DNA from: Deinandra increscens subsp. villosa
Taxonomy: Eukaryota > Streptophyta > Magnoliopsida > Asterales > Asteraceae
Assembly: GCA_039602395.1 (NCBI GenBank)
Contig: JBCNJP010000013.1
Span: forward strand, 23,759,254 to 23,823,253
DNA: 64,000 nt
Direction: 5' to 3'
In this document: positions 33,501-43,931 of the stretch, piece after piece
How positions within the stretch are numbered: the first letter of the stretch is position 1
Layout: the number at the start of each line of letters is the position of its first letter
Translations under genes and position numbers: made by a program
Notes under the pieces: model-generated
Database searches by the model: none
Seen by the model: the letters and a program-made list of their open reading frames with translations, nothing else
What the model was told of the DNA's origin: nothing

Positions 33501-35027
33501 AGGATGTCAAACAAATACTCCTAGATCCCTTGCATCCTGGGAAAAAAGTGTCAACTGACACTAACATCCCTGGCCCTATTGAAAAAGAGCTAGTGGAATT
33601 CCTCAGATCCAGAATGTCAAAATTTGCATGGAATACTGATGACATGACAGGTATATCAAAAAATATTATAACACATAAACTTGGTATTGATCCCTCTTAC
33701 AGGCCCGCGCATCAAAAGAGAAGAAAGTATGCTCCTGAGAAGTGTGTACTAATCTAAGAGGAGGTGGACCGCCTATTGAAGAACAGGATGATCAGGGAAG
33801 TCAAGTTCCCAAGATGGTTAGCCAATGTGGTGGTAGTGAAGGAGAAAAATGGCAAATGGAGGGTCTGTGTACATTACACAAACCTGAACCATGCATGTCC
33901 TACAGATCCTTTTCCCTTACCACACATTGACTCCATGGTAGATGCAACAGCAGGTCATGAAATGTTAACATTCATGGATGCCACCTCGGGATTTCAACAT
34001 ATACAAATGGAGCCAAGTGATCAGGAGGATACATCGTTCATTACACCCACATGTATTTATTGTTATGTTGTTATGCCCTTTGGATTGAAAAATGTAGGGG
34101 CAACCTACCAAAGACTGGTGAATATGATGTTCAAAGAAAAGCTGGGAGAAACTATGGAGGTGTATATAGACGACAAGGTGGTAAAATCCCTAAATATCAG
34201 CACCCATGTCCAGGATGTTAAAGAATCTTTCGATATTTTGGACAAGTATAATTTGAAGCTAAATCCAGAGAAGTGTCATTTTGGAGTGGGTGCTGGTAAA
34301 TTCCTGGGTTAAATGGTGACCAAGAGAGGAATTGAAGCTAGTCCAGAGCAAATCCGTGCCATTGTGAATCTGATGTCACCAGAATCAACCAAGGATGTAC
34401 AAAGGCTAACAGGCCGAGTTGCAGCCCTGAATAGATTTATTTCCAAATCCTCGGAGAGATGCCGAGATTTCTATGAGATCCTGAGAAAGAACAAAAAGTT
34501 CGAGTGGACATCCCAGCATGAGCAAGCCTTCCAGGATTTGAAGTCATATTTATCCTCAGCGCCTCTCCTGTTGAAGCCAAATCCAGGGGAACCATTGTCC
34601 TTGTACCTTGTAGTTTCGAGGAATACGGTAAGTGCAGTCCTAACCAAGAATGCAGATGGTCAACAACACCCGGTGTACTATGTAAGTATGAGTCATTTTG
34701 ATACTGAATCCAGGTATTCGCATTTAGAGAAACTTATACTAGCCCTAAGTATGGCTTCTACTAAACTTAGATATTATTTTGAGACTCGTACTCTACATGT
34801 GAAAACTAACTATCCTATAAAGTCTGTCTTGAGAAAACTTGAGATGTCAGGTAGGATGGCAAAATGGTCCCTTAAGTTGAGTGCTTACAACCTGGTTTAT
34901 GAAGCAAGAACATCCATAAAATCACAATCTCTAGCAAACTTTGTGGCTGATTTCAGTAGCGATATCCAAAATGAGGCAGATCAAGAATTCCAAAGCCTAC
35001 AGGAAGAAAAATTCTCAGGATGTTGAA
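33501..35027 (+). pseudogene. Gypsy B reverse transcriptase and first RNase H
   Basis: RT reads from MIREVKFPRWLANVVVV to the YIDD box at 34163-34174 with only one stop inside the unit (TAA at 34310-34312 after GKFLG). RNase H (EWTSQHEQAFQDLKSYL...SLANFVADFS) runs open to 35026. TAA at 33755-33757 precedes the RT core, where D has CAA. Better preserved than copy A, which has two extra one-base losses. Confidence 0.88.
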
Positions 35028-35345
35028 CCCTATTTACGGATGGGGCATCTAATGTCAGGGGACAGGCCTTGGAATTATATTGAAATCGCCATAGGGGGAC
35101 ATGATACCCCAGGTTGTGAGATGTGAATTTGAAGCAATTAACAATGAAGCAGAGTATGAAGCCCTGATTGCTGGGTTACAACTAGTCTTGCATCCTGGTA
35201 TCCAGCACATCCAGGTATATGTCGATTCCCTACTTTTAACTAATCATTATCAATGGATCTTATGCAGTAAATGGGGAGAAGCTAACCAAGTACCTAGAAA
35301 TTATGAAGCCACCAGGCATGACCCTAGTTTGCCGCATCGGCATCG
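35025..35345 (+). pseudogene. Truncated second RNase H of gypsy B with integrase deletion scar
   Basis: FTDGASNVR, NNEAEYEALIAG and VYVDSLLL (to about 35240) are the Tat-type additional RNase H. The copy jumps at about 35307 into untranslated sequence that in D starts near 59233. The scar is the same as in A (about 14500). Confidence 0.8.
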
Positions 35346-35440
35346 GGTTTAACCCCAGGATTTTTGGGCTTGACCCCAACATTTTTTGGGCTTGACCCCA
35401 TGATTTTCGGGTTTAACCCCATGATTTTTAGGCTTGGCCC
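35345..35440 (+). repeat. Short tandem repeats in gypsy B spacer
   Basis: Four units of about 21-23 bp of the GGGYTTRACCCCATGATTTT type, one more than in copy A. Confidence 0.8.
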
Positions 35441-35745
35441 TAGTTATTAAAATTTATTACTAACATGTGCAAGATCTATCTAAGTGATTATGACCTAGGA
35501 TAACATGGCAATGCCAAATCCTAAGGTTTCGATATCGGTTAAGTAATAGCTTAGGTTGTTACTAAGCATTCCGAAGCACAATTGCACTAAGGATAGTAGA
35601 AATCGTCTATCTGCACTCGGAGAGATCCAACATTCAGGGTACTCCCCAGGATGTGGAAGGTATAATTTATTTTCTTTAACCTGTCTATCAAATTTGTACA
35701 GGAAAGATGAAAGCATCACTCGAACATATACATATAACCACCCCT

Positions 35746-35814
35746 TGGTTGGAGCAAAGTGTCCAACCACCTCAGAGTAGTTCAAGTCAAAACCACCGGT
35801 ACTTAGCCTATGGG
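35746..35814 (+). other. Tandem hairpin pair, gypsy B
   Basis: Stem 1 is TGGTTGGA (35746-35753) with TCCAACCA (35762-35769), as in A. Stem 2 (CCACCGG near 35793 with CCTATGG near 35807) has lost pairing at the middle, so only the first hairpin is intact here. Confidence 0.65.
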
Positions 35815-35957
35815 TGGAACATTGTAACACCGGGAATCAAACCCCCGGACAACCATCATCAAAATAAAATATTTAAAAAGCTTCACATCAAACAAGGAAG
35901 AAAGTAAAAGACCATGGATTATTGAACGGTATCCACGGTTGCTGCATCCTCAGCGCT

Positions 35958-37665
35958 TTAACCTCCTTCCTTTGCTTCCTCCACTTCTGTATCCTTCTTC
36001 GCCCCAACATCCTCAGCCCTCAGCTGCTCCACTTCGGCCCCAGATCCAGATGCGCTAACAGGAAGGGTCACCTTGGTACACTGGGCCTCAACAGAATCGT
36101 ATCCTTGGGGAACAGAGCCTCCCAAAGCACGCAACTGTTTCAGCAATAGTTGCACGCCCCAGTTGGGATTGGTGTGACATGCATCCTTTGCCTCCTTGGC
36201 TATCTTCAGCTTGGTCTGTAGCACCGAAATCATAGCCGATTTCTTGGTCGTCTCCACAATTTCCTTTAGAGCTGTCTCGTGCTGGAGCCGGGCCTCGACT
36301 GCCTTCTTCTCATTTTCAAGCGCCAGCTTTTGGGCCTTGTCATGCAGGGCTTTGGCCTTGGCTGCTTCTTTGTTGGCTTGAGCGACCCTGGATTTGAGGG
36401 TCTCGGCCTCTGCAGTGCGCCTCTCGGCGGCTTCGAGTAGTTCCAGGAGACGGGAGTTGGCCTACGAAAAGGTAAACACAGATTAAAATTTGCTATGTAT
36501 CTAACCATAAAATATATGTAATACAGAAACAACCAAGGGTTACCTAATGGGCGACGAACTTGGCATGTTGCACAAGCTCCTATGGAGATAGCTCAGCTAG
36601 GGGATGTTGAGCAGTAGCAGTGCTGGACCCTCGAGTTTTTCTCTTCATACCAGAGGCCCTGGATGTGTTGGCACGGGATGCTGGGGTAGGCTCGGCTTTG
36701 ACGGAGATCAAGATCATCAGTTCCTCGTCGTCTCCTAACCCTGAAGAGAAGGATGCTTCGAGGTCATCAGCATCAAATGTAGGAACGGCTGTAAAAAAAA
36801 GACATGACCCAGGATGTCAGAAGTCAGGTATGAAAGAAACTAATAAAATGCAGGGTTACTTACAACTAGACATGCTGATGGTAGGACGAGAGAAGACTAG
36901 ATGCTTTGTGGCTTTGCATGCAAGTCAAATTCGGGAATCCCCAGGAATTTCTGCAAGTTTCTTTCTGTTCCTTCCTCCTCAGGACCAATTTCCTCTAAAC
37001 TCTTTGCTGAAAAGAATAACATCCAAGGTCGAGATTCCATAGTTTCAAATAAAAACCCTAATATATAATGCAAGTGTGCCTACCCTCTACAACCCAACTT
37101 TCTAGAAGCTGTTGACCACCTGGTATACTGGAACGCTTGACGAAGAAAAATTTACCCTTCCATTCACCTTGTTGGGTAGCATTGGGGATGAGTTGCATGT
37201 CCTTCGAAAGGGACTTTAATAGAAAACGGCTAGACCCGTGGGATTTCATTTCATAGGCCAGGGCTAATTCTGGCAAGCCGATCAAGCGTTCATATGAGTG
37301 GTTCAGACGATCCAGGGTTCCCAGGATGCGCCACACCACGGGAAGAGTTTGGGCGTACGAGAGGCCAATGGCCTAGAAAAAATTCAGCGACGAGGCCAGA
37401 GAAAGGATAGGACAAACCCATGCTGAACGAAGTGAACGGAAAGCAAACCCAAGTTAGAGAGACAAAATCGGACCACAATGTAGGGTCGAAAGCCCTGATA
37501 ACAGCTAATGGAGGAAGGAGACTAGAATCCTTCACTAATTCAATCTCATTGTTCGTGAAATTGCATTTTCTCTTGCTCAGGATGAAGAAGAAACTTTTGG
37601 TCGAGGAAATCCTCCACCCCGGCAAGAGAGACGGTGGGTTCGTGACGAATGTGTCATTTGGTCAT
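35958..37665 (-). pseudogene. Reverse-strand four-exon gene in gypsy B
   Basis: Exons 37084-37665, 36864-37006, 36544-36788 and 35958-36461. The introns of 77, 75 and 82 bp have GT-AG ends identical in position to A and D. Joining exons 1 and 2 at these sites keeps the frame through a 30-residue stretch ending NLQKFLGIPEF, which supports the splice prediction. Exon 3 is 245 bp in A, B and D. Exon 1 carries the gypsy-type transposon domain, exon 4 the coiled coil. Breaks: TGA at codon 4 (CGA in A), two frameshifts in exon 1 (near 37370 and 37570), a one-base loss late in exon 2, and TAG codons in exon 3. Confidence 0.84.
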
Positions 37666-37953
37666 GATTCAAGAAAATGAAAAAGAGATTGGAGAAGAGA
37701 AGTTACCTGGTCGGAAGGGATGAAAAAGATGATGATAGCTCCTAACTCTTGACTCGGATGATGTAAAAAAGAATTTCGAGAGGAGAGGGGTATTTATGAG
37801 CCAAGATGTTACAGAGGTGATGGGACGTTGATGGATGAGATCGAAACTGAAAAAGCGAAATCTTGGACAGGATGATACGAGAACGATGACTCAACACGAT
37901 TTGAAAATTCACAGTTGTATTTCTTATCCACAAGCTGTGAATTTGGGGGCAAT

Positions 37954-38656
37954 TGATATGCCCTGGATTTCACTTTATAATCTCGGCACCCTTGAATGAT
38001 TTACATCTCAGGATGTCATGCATCCAGGGACTATTTGCTTATACTAACTAATCCTAGCATGCACGGATACCCAGCATGCGAAGGCATCATTACTAATATT
38101 TTCTTGACTTTGTTTTGAATAAGTTAGGTACGAGCTTGGAGATAACGGTCAAGAAGACTATGTCAGAGCTTGGAATGAACGTGTAGCTAAAGATTCACCA
38201 TTATACTTGGTCAATAATGGTCACCTATCATTGGAAAGAAGATCCCTAGAATCTCAGGATGTTAGTTACGCATTTTATGTATTTATACGTGTCATAGGGC
38301 TTAATATTTTCAAATTTAATCACATGTACTCACACTATCACTCAGCAAACAAGCCGCAAACACTTGTACTCGAATAGTTTTCAGTTGAATAAACAGTCAA
38401 CGTGTGTTATCATTGCCAATGGGTCTTTTATGCCGGCGGCTCTTGAAGACATCCAAGGGTTAAGGGCTTTTTCCCCTAAAAAATCTCGGTGTTGTTAGTT
38501 GCATTCAGGGAAGTTATCATTTGTGCTTCCATTTCTTCTATTCAAACCTTGGATTTTAACCGGTAAACTTAATTTTAGAAACTTAGCATTCAAGGAACCT
38601 AACCTCACAAACTAATTTGGTTACTAAATTAAGTCTTGTAATTTTTAGCCAAAACA
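37954..38656 (+). repeat. Gypsy B 3' LTR
   Basis: 703 bp, preceded by the polypurine tract TTTGGGGGCAAT (37942-37953). It is followed by ACAGTCCTGTTCC, the same flank as after element A. Confidence 0.93.
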
Positions 38657-38985
38657 ACAGTCCTGTTCCTGCCATGCCCACCCTACCTCAACTAACAACA
38701 GATTCAAAGAGTTTGACGATCTGATACAGCACACATCAAGGGGGAGTTTGTTAGAGCATTTTCTGTGTGACGTGTGTGTATCACCGATAGAATTATTAGT
38801 GATGTTTAATTAGAATGGTTAAATCAAGTTAGAGGGTAGTTTGTGTCATTTACTAATAGTTAAGGGGTTTGGGATAGGCATATTTGTATAATATGTGAAT
38901 CTCACCATTGAGATTCATATAGCTGCAAATAAACAAAGATTGATAAAAGGCTCCGAAGTGAAACAGATGGTCTCGAACTGGACCT

Positions 38986-39031
<46 letters not shown>

Positions 39032-40314
39032 ATGTATATATATGTGTGTATGTTTCAGTTCGGAAGAAGATAGATCTCTATAACCGTTTCCCTGTGATCA
39101 ATTTCTAAGAGGAGTTTTTTATTTCATTTTTATGAGAAAACTGAGTCTAGGATCATGATTAGGAACTATTAACGAGTCTATTTCATGTAATTGTTGATCA
39201 ATTGGTGCAATAAACCGAGTTTAATTTACGCCTTTGTGTTCTTAAGTTTCGGTGAACTTTCGATCCAATATTCGATGTACATATCACTAGATCAGGACAA
39301 ATCGAGTTTACAGTGATACTTGTTGAATTCTATGTGGAAGTCTTATCGATAGTCTTTAATCGCATGTGTACCATTAACCATCAAGCTGAGGCAACAATGA
39401 TAGATCTATTGGCTGACAACACACCCACGAGATCGGAAATGTAGTCTTCTTTTTTATGGGTGATTGCTTCCTTATTGTCTAGGGTTGGTGCACATCACTC
39501 ATACTTTTTTTATCATGATTAGGTATATCACTTGACACATGAATCTCTTTATCTTAAACTATATACACATTCAAATCTATGTTTACTCACCAACTCTTGT
39601 AGTTGACTCGTATGTTATACATGCTGCATGTTCTGATGTTTGATCATGTTTATTTTTATCATCATATGATTGCATGGGCCTTATTCGACCTAACTAAATA
39701 ATTGAGACTTTTATTATTATCATTTCAAGTGTTTTGTTTGAGTTGTAACCTTAAATTATGTTTGATCTGTGCTTTATTCCCTACCCTATGAAATGGGTTT
39801 AATTAAGAATATCACAACCTAAATTAGTGTTGTGTGCATCTGGACAATCATCGCACCTTGACATATTCCGCTGATAGTTGGGGTGTGACAGTATAGGTAT
39901 CAAATCCATGACAATAGGGATCTAGGTTACTAGAACCAAGTTGACTTAGACTTATGCCTTAGGTGTCCAATGAGTGCCTCATGCATAGTATGCCTATATG
40001 CTTTAAATGTCCATTTATATGCTTCTTAGTTGTACCTATTTCAATCATTGTCTCAATCTATGATGGTCAACACACACTTGTACATGAATCACAGAGGGCT
40101 TCCTAGCCTCTTCCATAGAAAATGGTGCCTTACGTGCCATTTAGAAAAAAATGTGATTTCTCGACTTTCAAATGTCATCAAAATTAAAGTTTTAGTGATA
40201 CACATGTAGTAACTGGAAGGCTCAAAGCACCGGTAGTCGGGGTTTCTGTTAAGAAAAGCATTGCGCATAAATCCAATCTACCGCTGGACCTGAACGCTCA
40301 CCTGGGACGCCCCG
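38657..40314 (+). repeat. Second copy of the flank 17823-19468
   Basis: Collinear with the sequence after element A, including the polypurine tract, the TGTTAGAG start (38749), a microsatellite (38990-39050) and the GTGTGACA end. The primer-like site has decayed (AGGTATCAAATCC). No gene. Confidence 0.88.
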
Positions 40315-40848
40315 ATGAGAGTGTTGGAACCTATTAGGCCAAAGCATGTCGCTACTGATCAGGATTCCTGTTTCCTTGTGAAAGGCATTGAGAAGCTGAG
40401 CACCCAAGCCATGGACATGGAGAAGATCCAGACCCAAGCTGACATCGCTAAGGGTAAGACCATGTTCTATGAGCATAAGCTCCGCCTGGCCCTGGAAGCC
40501 AAGATGGCCGCTGATACTAAAATAGGCCAACTTTCGGCTACCCAGAGCGTCCTGGAGTGCAAAATCCAGATGGCGGGTGAGGCTGGAGCGGCTGGTTTCG
40601 AGGTGCCTGGCTACGATGTTGTGGGCTGGAAGGCGATTCTGGAATCATTGGGAGGAGGTGATGGAGATGTGGATGGAACAGGGAAGGATGGCACCGAAGG
40701 CTGCTCCTCGAAGACGATTCTGGAATCCCCGATGGCGATGACTAGGGCTTATGTGCTGGAGCTGGGCGAGGGTAAGAAGCCTGAGGACGTGGACAAGCCG
40801 GCGAAGGAAGGGAAGGCAATGGGCGATGAAGATAATGCAACGGTCTGA
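40315..40848 (+). CDS. Intact last exon/ORF of the gypsy E reverse gene (duplicate copy)
   Basis: 177 codons plus stop, without breaks, while the duplicate at 19469-20002 has one TAG. A coiled coil (about residues 35-70, KLRLALEAKMAAD) is followed by GWKAILESLGGGDGDVDG and a K/E-rich tail. It is homologous in layout to exon 4 of the reverse gene in A, B and D, so it is probably a 3' exon and not a complete gene. Hairpins follow 100 bp after the stop. Confidence 0.6.
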   Translation: MRVLEPIRPKHVATDQDSCFLVKGIEKLSTQAMDMEKIQTQADIAKGKTMFYEHKLRLALEAKMAADTKIGQLSATQSVLECKIQMAGEAGAAGFEVPGYDVVGWKAILESLGGGDGDVDGTGKDGTEGCSSKTILESPMAMTRAYVLELGEGKKPEDVDKPAKEGKAMGDEDNATV

Positions 40849-40948
40849 GCCCATTTTTTATGTTTTGTGTTAGGTTGGTGGTTTTTGTGAAACAATTTCT
40901 TTGTGGTTCCTGTAAGAGACAAGTAACAAACAACAAACAATGGTAGGG

Positions 40949-41071
40949 ATCCTGGTGGAGGGATCTTGTGTTTTACAAGACGAAACTAGGATTCCTAAAA
41001 CAAAACTTTTGACCTCTGAGCTTCCCAAGCGGAGGGATCCTGAGGTTTTCAGGATGAAACTTGGGGAGCTC
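40949..41071 (+). other. Two nested hairpins after the gypsy E reverse gene (duplicate copy)
   Basis: Same four stems as 20102-20224. ATCCTGGT now faces ACTAGGAT, turning one G-C pair into G-T. The loop base change GCTT to GGTT in the inner stem is unpaired. Confidence 0.72.
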
Positions 41072-41508
41072 AAAACCTATTCGCGTATGTTAATAATATG
41101 ACAATATTTTGGCTTCTCATGTAGTGTAATGTATTGAAATCTTGTATATAGGACTCGTTATGAAATTTTGTCAAGAATCTTAAAAAGTACTTGTATATTA
41201 GGAAACCGTTTAAGATATAATAATCAGATAGGTTAGAGTCAAAATCAAGTAATAAAAACTTAAAACACCTGACTATCAAGTGTTACCTTCAACCATTTTT
41301 CAGTCCAAGATGCTGTTTTTTTTTTTACTTTATCCCATTCAGGATCCTGACAGGAATCCTGAAAAACAACTTTGCCAGTTTAGCCTGATATCCTGCCTTT
41401 GGAATCTGAAATAAGTTTAATAAGGTTCATGGCCAGGGGCCAAAGGATGTTTTTCTAAAAATATGATAACAAGTTTAGAAATAAGTTGGGGATAAACCTG
41501 GGATTCTT

Positions 41509-41610
41509 GGGACTAAGCCAAATCTGGGGACAAGCCTGCTTTTTCTTAGGACTAAGCCAAAACTTGGGTCAAGCCCTTATATACTTGGGACTAAGCCAAC
41601 TGGGGATATA
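41509..41610 (+). repeat. About 40-bp tandem repeats (duplicate copy)
   Basis: Same three GGGACTAAGCC units as 20660-20755. Confidence 0.8.
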
Positions 41611-41766
41611 CCCGTACGTAAGTGACATGAAAATGCCATAGCCTTAGTTAACACGTCTGTGTTAAAAACCTTGAGAATCTGCCCAGCAGCCTACAATGAC
41701 AAGATTGTCAGCCACCCATGGGATGGACTGGTCCGACCATCTTGAGCATACTGGGGGACAACGTGC

Positions 41767-42266
41767 NNNNNNNNNNNNNNNNNNNNNNNNNNNNNNNNNN
41801 NNNNNNNNNNNNNNNNNNNNNNNNNNNNNNNNNNNNNNNNNNNNNNNNNNNNNNNNNNNNNNNNNNNNNNNNNNNNNNNNNNNNNNNNNNNNNNNNNNNN
41901 NNNNNNNNNNNNNNNNNNNNNNNNNNNNNNNNNNNNNNNNNNNNNNNNNNNNNNNNNNNNNNNNNNNNNNNNNNNNNNNNNNNNNNNNNNNNNNNNNNNN
42001 NNNNNNNNNNNNNNNNNNNNNNNNNNNNNNNNNNNNNNNNNNNNNNNNNNNNNNNNNNNNNNNNNNNNNNNNNNNNNNNNNNNNNNNNNNNNNNNNNNNN
42101 NNNNNNNNNNNNNNNNNNNNNNNNNNNNNNNNNNNNNNNNNNNNNNNNNNNNNNNNNNNNNNNNNNNNNNNNNNNNNNNNNNNNNNNNNNNNNNNNNNNN
42201 NNNNNNNNNNNNNNNNNNNNNNNNNNNNNNNNNNNNNNNNNNNNNNNNNNNNNNNNNNNNNNNNNN
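41767..42266. other. Assembly gap of exactly 500 N
   Basis: Round placeholder. It cuts the right end of the duplicated segment (equivalent to 20917) and the left end of the plastid insert. Confidence 0.98.
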
Positions 42267-42278
42267 AACAACTCGCAC

Positions 42279-42423
42279 ACACTCCCTTTCCAAAAAAGAT
42301 CAAGACCCCAAGCACTACACTTAGATTTATTAGATTTGTTGCTAAAATATCGGTATTAAACCCGAAACTCCCGGCGAATGGCCAGTGGCCCAAAGAAACG
42401 AAAGAATCGGTTACATTTTTCAT
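42279..42423 (-). pseudogene. atpF: atpF exon 1 (ATP synthase CF0 subunit b), plastid-derived
   Basis: 145 bp from ATG, encoding MKNVTDSFVSLGHWPFAGSF and onward to FFGKGV, the hydrophobic membrane anchor of subunit b. The exon ends exactly where the known plastid group II intron begins (GTGCGAG, 42272-42278), so the insert is genomic plastid DNA and not spliced RNA. It is open, but exon 2 is absent or in the gap. Residue 16 is F where I recall S, and codon 31 is CTA (Leu), a site edited from Pro in several plants. Confidence 0.92.
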
Positions 42424-42792
42424 ATGATCTCCTCGTATAGATAGACTAAAAAATCGAACAGAGTTCTTTTTGTATTACTTTGTCCTCTTTATATATATAT
42501 AGTTATAGTTTCCTACTTTCTAAATTGAATCAAAAATCTATTCGATTTAGAAATCATGAATTATCTCCTTGGTTGCACCCCTTCTTAAAAACTAAAAAAA
42601 GGCCTACGAACACGAACGGGAAGGATGAAAGCGAGTTGGTATGCTAATTCCTCATCTGCAAATCAGCCCTTCCCGTGGGTTATTTTCTCAACGAATATGT
42701 AATTCTAGGAATGAAGCCTTTATATAATTCGAAAAAACAAATCACAAGTCCAGGGCAATAAAATACGAAAAATAAATATTTTTATTCGGATA

Positions 42793-42950
42793 TTAAACAA
42801 AAGGATTAGCAAATAAAAGTGCTAATGCTACAACCAGGCCATAAATTGTTAAAGCTTCCATAAAAGCTAGACTAAGCAATAAAGTACCTCGTATTTTTCC
42901 CTCCGCCTCGGGCTGTCTCGCGATACCTTCTACAGCTTGACCCGCAGCAG
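42793..42950 (-). pseudogene. atpH: atpH 3' fragment (ATP synthase CF0 subunit c), plastid-derived
   Basis: The last 52 codons, ending FANPFV-TAA, with the c-ring helices and the proton-binding E in FMEALTIYG. Reading upstream, identity stops at [12 protein letters not shown] (42950), so the first helix is missing. No internal stop. In the plastid this protein forms the rotating c-ring of the thylakoid ATP synthase. Confidence 0.93.
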
Positions 42951-43775
42951 CCTTCAGTCGTAAACTTGATCTTGATAACCCTTAATCGTAAACAGCGTAT
43001 CCGATCCAAATAAGTCGTAAACGCTGATTCCGATCCACCAAAATCGTAAACACCCAATTACGATCAGAAAAGATCGTAAACACCGATCACGATCAAAGTA
43101 CAATCGTAAACACACAACTCCGGATCGTAAACACGATAAAAATCGTTTCTTGAAATCGTAAACTCGAAGATGATGAAGATCTTCAACCACAGAACTCGTA
43201 AACACCCAGAAAACCCAGAAAACTGATCGTAAACCTTCAAAACAGCAGCAGCTCCGATCGTAAACTCACCAAACAGCTTCAAATCTTCAAAAACTCGAAT
43301 ATATTCCAGAAAAGGCTTGAATCCAATACCGTGAGAACCTCGAAACACTTGTTTCTTGGCTCTGATACCTATTGTAGGTCCTGACAATCTCCCGAAACAC
43401 GATATTTATATCACCAACGAGTGCGGAATCCTCGTAGGTGATTGATTCAAGATAGAAAAGAGATAGAAACACGAAGAAAACTTGATCTTTGCACACAAGA
43501 AAGCTTGTCGGGTACAAAACAAGAAAATCGTAAACTCTCTCTCTCTCTGTTTACGATCGTGAACACCACTTGGATCGTAAACACCTTTGGCTGCACTCTC
43601 AGAATCGTAAACTAGCAACCCTAAATGAGGAGGTCAAGTGGTCTATATATAGACCCCCATTGGGTTTACTATTGGGCCCCTTTTGAATCATAAACCCAAT
43701 AGTAAACCCAAGCCCAATCATAAACTAGCCTATACAGTAATCAAACTAGCCTACGATTCTAATTAAACCCTCTAA
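42951..43775 (-). mobile_element. Inverted copia leader and LTR (copia-3)
   Basis: Read on the minus strand: LTR (43373-43775), a two-base spacer, primer site AGGTATCAGAGC (43359-43370), then a leader to 42951 where plastid DNA starts. The LTR end (GGACCTACA) and body match the copia-2 3' LTR at 47417-47825. A TATA-like TCTATATATAGA lies near 43654. The 5' end of this LTR is cut by the foldback element at 43776. Confidence 0.85.
42958..43265 (-). repeat. Leader array of 11 TCGTAAAC octamers
   Basis: Starts at 42958, 42986, 43015, 43044, 43074, 43104, 43125, 43156, 43196, 43227 and 43258. Most intervals are 28-31 bp. On the minus strand this is the GTTTACGA array of copia-1, with matching 31/40/30 spacing close to the primer site. 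Confidence 0.93.
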
Positions 43776-43931
43776 GGGCATGTTTGGGATTGCTTATGCT
43801 TTGGAGGAGGCAAAAAGACACAAAATACCCTCAAAAGCTAAAGTCATAACATTGTGGCTTTTGCTGCTTTTGGAGGGGTATTTTTATTTTTACCCTCAAA
43901 AGCCATAGCTTTTTATAGCAATCCCACTGCC
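43776..43931 (+). mobile_element. MITE-like foldback element
   Basis: About 156 bp. The ends share an inverted GGGATTGCT / AGCAATCCC, and an inner pair (AAAATACCCTC...AAAGC near 43809 with GCTTTTGGAGGGGTATTTT near 43871) also folds. GGGCATGTTTGGGATTGC resembles ends of hAT-type plant MITEs. No clear target duplication, since its two flanks belong to different sequences. Confidence 0.5.

Larger units (their letters stand above)
30295..38656 (+). mobile_element. Tat-type gypsy element B, structurally complete but lacking integrase
   Basis: 8,362 bp with 703-bp LTRs at both ends, primer site and polypurine tract. The flanking 5-mers GCAGT and ACAGT differ at one base, as expected for an old target duplication. 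It keeps gag, protease, RT, RNase H, a truncated second RNase H and the reverse-strand gene. It lacks integrase, so it would depend on other copies for insertion. Confidence 0.93.
42267..42950 (-). other. Plastid-derived DNA (atpF to atpH) in a nuclear contig
   Basis: 684 bp in plastid gene order: on the minus strand, atpH then atpF, as in the plastid atpI-atpH-atpF-atpA operon. The 369 bp between the two (42424-42792) is AT-rich plastid spacer. At 42950 the atpH codons stop abruptly and a copia leader begins in the same contig. The other end is in the gap. Either a nuclear plastid insertion or a chimeric contig. Confidence 0.9.

Noticed and set aside
41662..42427. Open frames crossing the second N run
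   Set aside because: Same artefact. Only the atpF exon 1 part of the minus-strand frame is real coding sequence.
42872..43057. Minus-strand ORF of 61 codons across the plastid/copia junction
   Set aside because: It reads through the breakpoint in a non-atpH frame and through the octamer array. No biological unit.
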